Shown here in pieces: positions 8,228 to 16,576 of a stretch of DNA of 51,728 nucleotides. The stretch is from Candidatus Kuenenia stuttgartensis (GTDB lineage: Bacteria; Planctomycetota; UBA11346), in assembly GCA_945876185.1 (NCBI GenBank), contig CAMCMZ010000019.1, forward strand, positions 1 to 51,728, in the 5' to 3' direction. Under the pieces are notes generated by a model. It searched no databases and was not told the origin of the DNA. It worked only from the letters and a program-made list of their open reading frames with translations. Position 1 is the stretch's first letter. Every line of letters begins with the position of its first letter. The translations under genes were made by a program, and so were the position numbers.

Positions 8228-9602
8228 CCGCATCGCCGAACTCAGGGCCGAAATCCTCGCGCGCACCCGCGAACTGGTGCGCCTGCGCGAGGCACCCAAA
8301 CCGTTCGTGCCGGGGCAGACCACGGTGCCCTATGCTGGCCGGGTCTACGACGAGGACGAGGTTGCCGCCGGGGTCGGCAGCATGCTCGACTTCTGGCTCA
8401 CCTTGGGCCCCGAGGGCGATGCTTTCGAGAGGGCGCTGGCGCAGTTCCTCGGCGTGCGCCACAGCATCCTGGTCAACAGCGGCAGCTCGGCGAACCTCCT
8501 CGCGGTCGCCGCCCTCACCAGCGCGAAGCTGGGTGAACGTCGTCTGCGCCCGGGCGACGAGGTGATCACCGTCGCCGCGGGCTTCCCGACCACGGTGGCG
8601 CCGATCATCCAATGCGGGTGCGTACCGGTGTTCATCGACGTCGACCCGGTCACGGTCGGACCGCGGATCGACCTGCTGGAAGACGCCTACGTCGCCGGAA
8701 AGACCAAGGCGGTGATGCTCGCGCACGCACTCGGGAATCCGTTCGACCTTGGTGAAATCACCCGCTTCTGCCGCGACAAAGGTCTGTGGCTGATCGAGGA
8801 CAACTGCGACGCCTTGGGCAGCCGCTACGCCGGCCAGGCAACCGGAACCTTCGGCGACCTCTCGACCCAATCGTTCTACCCACCGCACCACCTCACCCTG
8901 GGCGAAGGCGGCGCGGTGAACGTGGTGCGCGAGGCGAAACTCAAGATCCTGGTCGAAAGCTTCCGCGACTGGGGCCGCGACTGCTGGTGTCCGTCCGGCA
9001 AGGACGACACTTGTCGAAAGCGCTTCGATTGGCAGTTGGGCGAGCTGCCCCGGGGCTACGACCACAAATACATCTACAGCCACCTCGGTTGGAACCTCAA
9101 ACCGCTCGACGTCCAGGCCGCGATCGGCCGAGAACAGCTAAAGAAGCTGCCGCGCTTCATCCAGGCGCGGCGGGACAACTGGCAGCGCCTGCGCTCGCTC
9201 CTCGCCGGCTTGGAAGACCGCCTGGAGTTCATGCTTCCGACCCACGCCACCGCCTGGACGCCGCAGGGGTTCACCTGGCAGGCTGGCAAGCCGGTAGTCG
9301 AACCAAGTTGGTTCGGCTTCATGATGCTGGTCAAGTGCTGCCCGCAGGCGCGCACCGCCCTCGCCCGCGCCCTTGATGCTGCAAAGATCGGCAACCGGAT
9401 GCTGTTCGGCGGCAACCTGGTGCGGCAGCCCGCCTTCGTGCAGTTGAAGGCGGACACGATAGGAGCGGGCTTTCGCGTCGTCGGCGACCTTGCCGGCGCC
9501 GACCGGATGATGAACGAGGCGCTGTTCGTGGGCACCTATCCTGGCCTGCGCGACGAGCATCTGGTCCACATTGCGGCGACCATCCGGAGTGCGCTGGGAT
9601 GA
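8220..9602 (+). CDS. rfbH: CDP-4-keto-6-deoxy-D-glucose 3-dehydrase (E1)
   Basis: 460 residues; the start is the ATG at 8220 (MTDRIAELRAEI), with an alternative ATG three codons earlier. The frame is open further upstream, but that part is inside rfbG. This is an unusual aspartate-aminotransferase-fold enzyme carrying PMP and a [2Fe-2S] cluster. It removes the 3-hydroxyl of CDP-4-keto-6-deoxyglucose. Visible signatures are NSGSSANLL, the active-site histidine that replaces the usual PLP lysine in SFYPPHHLTLGEGGAV, and the cluster-binding Cys segment WGRDCWCPSGKDDTC followed by GYDHKYIYSHLGWNLK. The enzyme normally needs a ferredoxin-type reductase (E3, RfbI/AscD), which is not encoded in this window. 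It overlaps rfbG at the start and the next gene by ATGA. Confidence 0.95.
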   Translation: MTDRIAELRAEILARTRELVRLREAPKPFVPGQTTVPYAGRVYDEDEVAAGVGSMLDFWLTLGPEGDAFERALAQFLGVRHSILVNSGSSANLLAVAALTSAKLGERRLRPGDEVITVAAGFPTTVAPIIQCGCVPVFIDVDPVTVGPRIDLLEDAYVAGKTKAVMLAHALGNPFDLGEITRFCRDKGLWLIEDNCDALGSRYAGQATGTFGDLSTQSFYPPHHLTLGEGGAVNVVREAKLKILVESFRDWGRDCWCPSGKDDTCRKRFDWQLGELPRGYDHKYIYSHLGWNLKPLDVQAAIGREQLKKLPRFIQARRDNWQRLRSLLAGLEDRLEFMLPTHATAWTPQGFTWQAGKPVVEPSWFGFMMLVKCCPQARTALARALDAAKIGNRMLFGGNLVRQPAFVQLKADTIGAGFRVVGDLAGADRMMNEALFVGTYPGLRDEHLVHIAATIRSALG

Positions 9603-10477
9603 ACGGAACGGTCCTGATCACCGGCGCCTCCGGCTTCTTCGGCTCGCACCTGGCCGTGGCCCTAGCGATGCGCGGCACATCCGTGCTGGCAGCGACGCGC
9701 GGCACAGGCACGCCCGCGCGCCTGGCCGACCGGATTGGCCCGCAGTTGCGCGTGGTGCGTTGGGATCCCGCCGACCCGGCCTCCGTGTTCACCTTCCGGC
9801 CGGACATCGTCATCCACGCCGCCGCCTGCTATGGGCGCACGGGCGAACCGCCGGCGGCCCTGGTCGAGGCCAATGTTCTTGCCGGATTGCGACTGTTGGA
9901 TGCCTCGGGCCAAGCGGGAGTCCGCGCATTTCTGCATGTCGGCACGGGACTGCCAGGTGACGTATCGCCCTATGCGCGCAGCAAGAGGCAGTTTGCCGAC
10001 TGGGCAGCGGCGCTGGCCGGCGACCTGGCCGTCGTCGAGATGCGCTGCGAGCATTTCTTTGGTGCTGGTGATGATCCCAGCAAGTTCACCACCCGCATCG
10101 CCCGTGCCTGCTTGGCGGGCCAGCCGTCGCTGGCGCTGACCACCGGCACCCAGCGCCGCGACTTCATCCATGTCGACGATGCGGTGGCCGGATTCCTCGC
10201 CGTACTGGATCGCGGACTGCCAGCCCGTGGCCACGCCTGCTATCCGCTCGGCAGTGGTGCCGCTGTCCCGGTGCGCTCGGTCGTCGAACGGCTGCACCGT
10301 CGGGCAGCCTCGACCACCCGCCTCGACTTCGGCGCCGTCCCGGTCCGCCCCGCTGAGCCGGAGATCTGCCAGGCAGACACTACCGCCCTGCGCGCCCTGG
10401 GCTGGGCGCCGGACATCGGTCTGGAAGCTGGCCTGGACCGCTTCGTCGACGAAGAACGGGCCCTATGCGCATCCTGA
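9599..10477 (+). CDS. rfbS: NAD(P)-dependent reductase, probable CDP-paratose synthase
   Basis: 292 residues; the ATG overlaps the rfbH stop as ATGA. It is an extended short-chain dehydrogenase: [14 protein letters not shown] nucleotide-binding motif at residues 6-19, catalytic YARSK near residue 125, and [14 protein letters not shown] plus [11 protein letters not shown] in the substrate domain, as in the RfbS/RfbJ group. RfbS (paratose synthase) and RfbJ (abequose synthase) both reduce C4 of CDP-4-keto-3,6-dideoxyglucose, with opposite stereochemistry. I favour paratose because the next gene is an epimerase that uses CDP-paratose. The exact product cannot be read from sequence alone. It overlaps the next gene by 13 bases. 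Confidence 0.8.
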   Translation: MNGTVLITGASGFFGSHLAVALAMRGTSVLAATRGTGTPARLADRIGPQLRVVRWDPADPASVFTFRPDIVIHAAACYGRTGEPPAALVEANVLAGLRLLDASGQAGVRAFLHVGTGLPGDVSPYARSKRQFADWAAALAGDLAVVEMRCEHFFGAGDDPSKFTTRIARACLAGQPSLALTTGTQRRDFIHVDDAVAGFLAVLDRGLPARGHACYPLGSGAAVPVRSVVERLHRRAASTTRLDFGAVPVRPAEPEICQADTTALRALGWAPDIGLEAGLDRFVDEERALCAS

Positions 10478-11490
10478 TCACCGGAGGCTGCGGCTTCCTC
10501 GGATCGAACCTCGCCGCCGAGGCCCTACGCCGGGGCGATGAACTGACCGTGCTCGACAACCTTGGGCGCATGGGTGCCGCCGCCAACCTGGACTGGTTGC
10601 GATCGCAGGGCGCGTTCACCTTCGTCCACGCCGACACCCGCAATGCCAACGACGTCGAGCGCGCCGTCGCCGCCGCCCGACCCGAGGCGGTCTTCCATGT
10701 CGCTGGCCAGGTCGCCATGACCACCTCGTTGGCAGATCCCCGCCGCGACTTCGAGACCAATGCCCTGGGGACGTTCAACCTCCTGGAGGCAGTCCGGACC
10801 CACGCGCCGGCCGCTGCTGTCATCTACAGCTCGACCAACAAGGTCTACGGCGACCTGCTGCAGTTCACCTATGACGAGCAACCGCTGCGCATGACGATAC
10901 GCGAACGCCCCGAGGGCTTCGCCGAGGACACCCCGCTCAGCTTCCACTCGCCCTATGGCTGCTCGAAGGGCGCCGCCGACCAGTACATGCTCGACTGGCA
11001 TCGGATGTACGGCCTGAAGACGGTGGTCTTCCGCCACAGTTCAATGTACGGCGGCCGCCAGTTCGCCACCTACGACCAGGGCTGGATCGGCTGGTTCTGC
11101 CAACAGGCCGCCGAGCAGGCCGCCGGCCGCAGCGAGCCCTTCACCATCAGCGGCAGCGGCAAGCAGGTCCGCGACGTACTCCACGCCGAGGACATGGTGC
11201 GGCTCTATTTCGCCGCCGTGGAACGAATTGACGCTGCCGCCGGCCAGGCGTTCAACATCGGTGGTGGCATGGCCAACAGCCTGTCGCTGCTCGAACTCTT
11301 CCAGCACCTGGAGCGCATCACCGGCCGTCCCCTAACCTGGACCCGCCTGCCACCCCGGTCGAGCGACCAACTGATCTTCGTCGCCGACATCGCCAAGGTT
11401 CGAAGCTTGCTGGGCTGGCTGCCACAGGTCGGGGTCGAAGATGGGCTGCGCAAGATGATGGAATGGATTCACGGGTCGCATCCGGCATGA
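10465..11490 (+). CDS. rfbE: CDP-paratose 2-epimerase (CDP-tyvelose synthesis)
   Basis: 341 residues. The protein is very close to Salmonella RfbE/TyvE along its whole length as I recall that sequence: [14 protein letters not shown] at the N-terminus, [24 protein letters not shown], the catalytic [17 protein letters not shown], then [18 protein letters not shown] and [13 protein letters not shown]. These motifs separate TyvE from ordinary UDP-glucose epimerases. The enzyme inverts C2 of CDP-paratose to give CDP-tyvelose, a 3,6-dideoxy-D-arabino-hexose used in O-antigens. The gene follows rfbFGHS without gaps and overlaps the flippase gene by ATGA. Length equals the family norm (about 338). 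Confidence 0.94.
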   Translation: MRILITGGCGFLGSNLAAEALRRGDELTVLDNLGRMGAAANLDWLRSQGAFTFVHADTRNANDVERAVAAARPEAVFHVAGQVAMTTSLADPRRDFETNALGTFNLLEAVRTHAPAAAVIYSSTNKVYGDLLQFTYDEQPLRMTIRERPEGFAEDTPLSFHSPYGCSKGAADQYMLDWHRMYGLKTVVFRHSSMYGGRQFATYDQGWIGWFCQQAAEQAAGRSEPFTISGSGKQVRDVLHAEDMVRLYFAAVERIDAAAGQAFNIGGGMANSLSLLELFQHLERITGRPLTWTRLPPRSSDQLIFVADIAKVRSLLGWLPQVGVEDGLRKMMEWIHGSHPA

Positions 11491-12788
11491 GTCCACGTGG
11501 ACGTCAACTCCTGGGGAATCTCGCTGCCATGGCCGGTGGACGAGGCATGGGACTGATTATAGGGCTCGTCTCGGTACCACTCGTCGCACATCAGACCGGC
11601 GCGGTGGGATTCGGCATGTGGTCGCTGTGTGCGTTACTGATCGGCTGGATCCAGGCGATGGATCTTGGTCTGGGTATCGGCCTGCAGAATGACGTGTCGC
11701 GGGCCATCGATCTACGATCGCGCCAGGTCGCAGTTCGTGCCGCCGCAGCCATGCGTGTATGCATGCGGGTCATCGCGTTGGTGGTCATCGTGCTGGGGAC
11801 TTCCGCCGCCCTTACTCCGCAATCATTGCTCATATTTGGACATGGACTCGATCAGCACGAACGGGACTTCGGCAGGGGACTACTGGTGATCACCTCTATG
11901 GCCATGGCGTTGAGCCTGATTACCCAAACCAGCGTCCGCTGTCTCGGTGGTATGCAACGGCTTGGCCGCGTTTCAGTAGCGCAGTCATTGGGTGGGTTGG
12001 TCGGATTAACGGTTTTCTCGACTGGAATGATCATGGACTGGAACCCCTTGATGGGAATTGCTGCGCTGGCGCTCCTGCCCGCAGCCTCACAGCTCATTGC
12101 CGCGCAGTTGCTCTTACGCGCTCCTGATCTGGCATGGCTCCATGAAACCACCGCTTGGAACATGCGTGATCTGAGACGATTGATGGGACGGGGAGCTTGG
12201 TTTTTTTCCAGCCAGATCTCCGCACTGGTGGTTTTTCAAACTGATGCCCTGGTCATCAGCGCTAACGTTGGCGTCATCGATAGTGGCAGTTATCAAGCGG
12301 CGAATCGGTTGTTTTCCATCATCGTCATGGGACAAGGCGTGGTGCTCGCGGCCGTGTGGCCTTCGCTGGGCAACGCCCAGGCGGCGGGCGATCAGAACTG
12401 GATAGAGCAGACGTATCGTCGTGCCCGTACCATGACAATGCTGCTCATCGTGCTCAGTTTGATGGCGGGTTTGGGCATGCCATGGTTCGTCGAAACCTGG
12501 ACGAATAAGCCGGAGTTGAGGCCAAGTTTTGCGACAGCTTCAGGACTTGCCTTGCTTTCCGCGACCTCATTGTGGGCGAACCTGCATGCGCAATGCCTCA
12601 ATGCGTTGGATGACTATCGTTTTCCGGCGAAATTGGCCATGATCCAAGCGGTGCTCAACTTGGTTACCATTCTGATAGCAGTCCGACAAGGAGGTGCTGC
12701 TGGTGTCGCTTGGGGGTCTGCTGTCGTTGCGATGGTGACCAGTTGTTCCGTCCTGGCGTGGCGCTGGCACCATCTCCGGGGGGTATGA
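11487..12788 (+). CDS. Wzx-type polysaccharide flippase
   Basis: 433 residues from an ATG at 11487 that overlaps the rfbE stop (ATGA); an ATG at 11463 would add eight residues. The protein is hydrophobic, with about twelve predicted membrane helices and the MATE/MVF layout of O-unit translocases. Early landmarks are [18 protein letters not shown] and [14 protein letters not shown]. Such proteins flip undecaprenyl-linked oligosaccharide units to the periplasmic face. The position right after rfbE matches wzx (rfbX) in Salmonella group D clusters. Codon use is AT-richer than in rfbFGHSE; a run of seven T occurs at 12201-12207. Confidence 0.85.
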   Translation: MSPRGRQLLGNLAAMAGGRGMGLIIGLVSVPLVAHQTGAVGFGMWSLCALLIGWIQAMDLGLGIGLQNDVSRAIDLRSRQVAVRAAAAMRVCMRVIALVVIVLGTSAALTPQSLLIFGHGLDQHERDFGRGLLVITSMAMALSLITQTSVRCLGGMQRLGRVSVAQSLGGLVGLTVFSTGMIMDWNPLMGIAALALLPAASQLIAAQLLLRAPDLAWLHETTAWNMRDLRRLMGRGAWFFSSQISALVVFQTDALVISANVGVIDSGSYQAANRLFSIIVMGQGVVLAAVWPSLGNAQAAGDQNWIEQTYRRARTMTMLLIVLSLMAGLGMPWFVETWTNKPELRPSFATASGLALLSATSLWANLHAQCLNALDDYRFPAKLAMIQAVLNLVTILIAVRQGGAAGVAWGSAVVAMVTSCSVLAWRWHHLRGV

Positions 12789-13648
12789 TGTCAGACCCCC
12801 TCATCTCGGTGTTGATACCAGCGTATAATCGAGCCGACACCATTGTTCGCTGCATTAACTCCGCCCAAGCTTCCCGATATGAGCGACTGGAGATCATCGT
12901 CAGCGACAACGGTTCCACTGACGGTACCGCGGACATGGTCGCTGGGTTGGCAGAAACGGATCCTCGTATCGAACTCATCCGACATCGGACCAATCAAGGC
13001 CCATTGCCCAACTGGAAGGCTTGCCTGGATCGGGCCAGTGGCGACCTCATCCACTGGTTGTGGAGCGATGATTGGATTGAACCCTGTTTTTATGCGACTT
13101 TGATAGATGGAATGAAAAAAAAGCGCGCCATGGTTGGCTTCAGTGCTGTTCGTGTTGTGTCTCAAGCTGAAGGTTGGAGCTACATCACCCACAGCTTCCC
13201 GCCACTAGACCGGGAAAAGGCATTGAAAGAAGGTCTGAACGGACGCGTTTTTCCGGTATCCCCGGCCGCAGCATTGCTGCCGATCGCTTCGGTTCGACGA
13301 TATTTTCATGATAACATTCCGGTCAGAAATGGACTAGACTGCAATCGCAGAGCGATCGGTTGCGATGCATTGATGATTTTAGGATGCATTCATGACGCTG
13401 AAACGGTATTCAATCATCCTGAACCACTGGTCAATTTTTCATCTCATGCTGGCAGTATCACCGTCGGGACTGACCATGACTTATTGCTTGCTCATTATGC
13501 CTGGGCCCGGGTATGGTGGGCGAGAACCGTGGGGCTGCCTCGACGCCACTGCTTATCAGACTTGCTGTTTTTGCTAAAAAACAGGAGGTATTTGTCTGCG
13601 ATTTCCGGTCTTCTTTTCAGATCGCCTCGTAAGTCGCATGCCTGTTAA
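12785..13648 (+). CDS. GT2 family glycosyltransferase
   Basis: 287 residues from an ATG at 12785 that overlaps the flippase stop as ATGA. The GT-A fold opening is clear: ISVLIPAYNRADTIVRCI, then EIIVSDNGSTDGTADM and, near residue 100, IHWLWSDDWIEP, the divalent-metal SDD motif. It should add one sugar to a lipid-linked repeat unit on the cytoplasmic face; donor and acceptor are unknown. DNA is visibly AT-richer than flanking genes, and an A8 run at 13115-13122 lies in the codons for the MKKK segment. It overlaps the next gene by 11 bases. Confidence 0.88.
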   Translation: MMSDPLISVLIPAYNRADTIVRCINSAQASRYERLEIIVSDNGSTDGTADMVAGLAETDPRIELIRHRTNQGPLPNWKACLDRASGDLIHWLWSDDWIEPCFYATLIDGMKKKRAMVGFSAVRVVSQAEGWSYITHSFPPLDREKALKEGLNGRVFPVSPAAALLPIASVRRYFHDNIPVRNGLDCNRRAIGCDALMILGCIHDAETVFNHPEPLVNFSSHAGSITVGTDHDLLLAHYAWARVWWARTVGLPRRHCLSDLLFLLKNRRYLSAISGLLFRSPRKSHAC

Positions 13649-14471
13649 TACGATGAGCCTCAAACCCCTGGTATCAGTGATCACGGTCTGTTACCAGGCT
13701 GAGTTGACATTGGCTGAGACTCTACAGTCGGTGAGGAAACAGTCCTATCCGTACTTGGAACACATAGTGATAGATGGGGGTTCCATCGATCGAACGCTTG
13801 ATGTCCTCAGGGAGAATCATCATCCGCGACTGACTTGGTACTCAGGTCCAGACCACGGGATGTACGACGCCATGAATCGGGGCATTGCCCGGGCGGCAGG
13901 AGAATGGATAATTTTATTAAATGCAGACGATCTGTTTTCTGAGCCGAATTCCCTGGAATCGGCAATGCATGGCATTGAACATCTTAATCCATCACTCTGC
14001 ATCCATTATTTCGATTTTTGCATGTTCGAGGCCGGCCACATGAATCCGGTCTTGGTCCGGGCATATCTCGATTTGCGCCGTGGTATGACCCTATGCCATC
14101 AAGCCATGATTTATCATCGCAGTGTCTTTGCCGCTGTAGGCGGCTTCCTCGAAGGTTATCGTTTGGCAGGGGATTTGGATCATACGATACGTTGTTTGGA
14201 TGCCGGGGTCGCCTTCGTTCATCATGATCAAGCCCTCGTTCATTTTAGGATCGGTGGTGCCTCCAGCAAACAGGGCAAGCGGTATCTGACCGAGTCAGCC
14301 CCTCTCATTCACCGTCGATTCGGTTGGTATTGGGCATTACGTCTTCGATTCAACTACTTACTTGGACGAATGCGTGGTCTTTTTGGCAAGTTGCTCAGCC
14401 GTCGTCTACGCGGAAGGATCCGATACTTGATGATACGAGTTGCACAGTGGTCTCAACGCTCGCCTCAGTAA
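13638..14471 (+). CDS. GT2 family glycosyltransferase
   Basis: 277 residues; the first ATG is at 13638 and another in-frame ATG five codons on (MSLKPLVSV) may be the real start. Motifs: LVSVITVCYQAELTLAETL, HIVIDGGSIDRTLDVL, PDHGMYDAMNRGIARAAGE and the metal-binding LLNADDLF. A C-terminal basic amphipathic stretch (after residue ~225) could hold it to the inner membrane. It is clearly paralogous to the glycosyltransferase at 15466 (shared DxGMYxAMNxGIA, CHQ, RLAGDxxHxxRC and VxFxxxGAx blocks), yet the present gene is much AT-richer. It ends 272 bases before the methyltransferase. Confidence 0.88.
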   Translation: MPVNTMSLKPLVSVITVCYQAELTLAETLQSVRKQSYPYLEHIVIDGGSIDRTLDVLRENHHPRLTWYSGPDHGMYDAMNRGIARAAGEWIILLNADDLFSEPNSLESAMHGIEHLNPSLCIHYFDFCMFEAGHMNPVLVRAYLDLRRGMTLCHQAMIYHRSVFAAVGGFLEGYRLAGDLDHTIRCLDAGVAFVHHDQALVHFRIGGASSKQGKRYLTESAPLIHRRFGWYWALRLRFNYLLGRMRGLFGKLLSRRLRGRIRYLMIRVAQWSQRSPQ

Positions 14472-14743
14472 ATGGTTTCTTGAGAGGGACATGCACTTGA
14501 ATTCCATATGATCCGACCAAGGAAATCTAGCCTGGTGATGAATACACTCTTGCTGAATGAGGACAACTGTCCGGACATTGGACCGCTTTGGCGCGCTCTT
14601 CAGTCCTCATTTGGTGTACAGACAGGATGTCCTCCACCACGGTTAGTGCCTGCTTCAAGCACGGAAAATCAGCAAGACCTTTGTCCATTCACGAAATTCC
14701 ATCGATCGGTTGCTTTTCCCATCATGAATTACCGGAGATCACC

Positions 14744-15466
14744 ATGAACATCCGACGTCTGCTACGTTCACTGGGTTGGCGGGTCGGCTTGGACATCCGG
14801 CCGTTCGACGGGGTCAACAGCGAGTTCCCGCAGCTCATGCGCCTACTCACCCACCACCGCATCAACCTTGCCGTTGATGTCGGGGCCCACGTTGGCGATT
14901 GGGGCGAGCGCCTCTACCAATTGGGCTATCGCGGCCGCATGCTGTCGTTTGAACCCCTGTCCTGGGCCCATGCCGCCCTGGTGCGCTCCAGCGCCCGGCA
15001 TGCAGGCTGGACGGTCGCGGCCCGCTGCGCCATCGGCGAGGCGGCGGGCGAAGCGACGATCAACATCTCAGGCAACGGCGAGAGCAGCTCGCTACTGCCG
15101 ATGGACCAGAACCATCTTGACCTTGCCCCGGGTTCGGCCTACGTCGCGACCGAACAGGTGCCGGTGCTCACCCTCGACCAGGCGCTAGCGGGGCACCTGC
15201 GCCCGGACACCCGGCTATTCCTCAAGATCGATGCCCAAGGCTATGAACGGCAGGTCCTGGATGGCGCCCGTGCCACCCTGGAACGCACCGTCGGCCTGGA
15301 GGTCGAATTGTCGACCCAGGGGCTGTACGCCGGGCAGGACCTGGCGCTTGGGCTGATGCAGCGCCTCGCGGCGGCTGGATTCAACCTCCATGGCGTTTGG
15401 CCGATCATCATCAACGGGCGGACCGGGCGCATGGCCCAGTTCGATGCCCTGTTCTTCCGCGACTGA
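14744..15466 (+). CDS. FkbM family methyltransferase
   Basis: 240 residues from an ATG at 14744 with GGAG eight bases upstream. The SAM-binding region is AVDVGAHVGDWGERLYQLGY (residues ~39-58), followed by FEPLSWAHAAL and the FkbM core LFLKIDAQGYERQVLDGA with the acidic VGLEVELS strand. FkbM enzymes O-methylate sugars or polyketides, so a methyl group on the polysaccharide repeat unit or its terminus is likely. GC content returns to the window's normal level here after the AT-rich stretch. The stop overlaps the next ATG by one base (TGATG). The substrate is unknown. Confidence 0.87.
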   Translation: MNIRRLLRSLGWRVGLDIRPFDGVNSEFPQLMRLLTHHRINLAVDVGAHVGDWGERLYQLGYRGRMLSFEPLSWAHAALVRSSARHAGWTVAARCAIGEAAGEATINISGNGESSSLLPMDQNHLDLAPGSAYVATEQVPVLTLDQALAGHLRPDTRLFLKIDAQGYERQVLDGARATLERTVGLEVELSTQGLYAGQDLALGLMQRLAAAGFNLHGVWPIIINGRTGRMAQFDALFFRD

Positions 15467-16329
15467 TGCCTGTGGAAACCGCGCCAATAATCCCAACGAC
15501 CGAGAAACCGCTGGTGAGCGTGATCACCGTGGTCCGCAATGGCGCGGCACACATCGCCGACAACCTGGCGTCGGTGGCGGAGCAGGACTACCCGGCGATC
15601 GAGCACTTGGTTCTGGATGGGGCTTCGACCGATGGCACCCAGGAACTGGTCCGCGTCAGGGCGCATCCCCGCCTGCGGTTCACCTCCGAACCTGACGACG
15701 GCATTTACCACGCGATGAACAAGGGCATCGCCCAGGCCAAGGGCGTGTACATGGTCTTCCTCAACTCCGACGACACTTTCGCCTCGTCCCAGGCGGTGTC
15801 CCTGGCCATGGCAAGGCTGAGCGGAGACGCGACGAACCTATCTGAGGAATCCTTACACTGCTTTGCCTACGCACCTTTTTCCCGCACCTCGCCCATGCCG
15901 GCGCTGATCGCCCGCCCGCAGGTCCATGTCCGCGATCCGCTCAGCGTCCATACGATCTGCCACCAGGGCACCATCTTCCCGCGCCAGGTCTTCGCGCGAG
16001 TTGGAACATACGACGAAGGCTTCCGCCTCGCCGGTGACTTCGAGCATCGCCTACGCTGCCATCTCGCCGGGATCAGCTTCGTCTGCCATCCCGTAGTGCT
16101 GGTCAGATTCTGCCTCGACGGCGCGACCGAACGGCAGATGGCGCGATCCTTCGCCGAATCGGAACACGCCGTCCGGGCATCCTGCGGGGCCTGGGCAGGG
16201 TGGCGCTTCCGTGCGCTCTTCTGGCGAGCGCGCCTGAGAAAGATGCTCGGAGCGATGGCCAAGACCATTCTCGGTGGAGGCGCCTACGCCTGGCTGCGTT
16301 CCTGGTCTCTGCGCCGGCGCCATGGTTGA
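15466..16329 (+). CDS. GT2 family glycosyltransferase
   Basis: 287 residues from an ATG sharing one base with the methyltransferase stop. Motifs: KPLVSVITVVRNGAAHI, HLVLDGASTDGTQEL, PDDGIYHAMNKGIAQAKG and the metal-binding FLNSDDTF. The later CHQGTIFPRQVF and RLAGDFEHRLRC blocks align with the gene at 13638, making the two paralogues. The C-terminus is basic with a short hydrophobic patch, consistent with peripheral membrane binding. Its base composition fits the rest of the window, unlike its paralogue. It presumably adds a sugar to the lipid-linked unit. Confidence 0.9.
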   Translation: MPVETAPIIPTTEKPLVSVITVVRNGAAHIADNLASVAEQDYPAIEHLVLDGASTDGTQELVRVRAHPRLRFTSEPDDGIYHAMNKGIAQAKGVYMVFLNSDDTFASSQAVSLAMARLSGDATNLSEESLHCFAYAPFSRTSPMPALIARPQVHVRDPLSVHTICHQGTIFPRQVFARVGTYDEGFRLAGDFEHRLRCHLAGISFVCHPVVLVRFCLDGATERQMARSFAESEHAVRASCGAWAGWRFRALFWRARLRKMLGAMAKTILGGGAYAWLRSWSLRRRHG

Positions 16330-16576
16330 GGGCGGGCGCGTTGCCACTGGATACAAGGCTGCTGACCGGGCGTGGTCGTGGCTGCTCACCCCTATCGCGC
16401 AGAACCTTGCCCTGGTATGCCCTAAGCCCGAGGTGGTACTCAATGTTTGACTCGTTGCTGTCTCGTGCCGCGACCATCCGCGAACCATCCCGCTCTCTGG
16501 TCAGGATGGTCTGGACGCCTCCGCATCGGTGTGAACGCGGTATCGATCCGCAACCTCTTGCGGGTCAAGAATTCTG

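Noticed and set aside
14472..14743. Small frames in the gap before fkbM
   Set aside because: No ribosome site or family resemblance; the 79-codon frame runs into the fkbM start.
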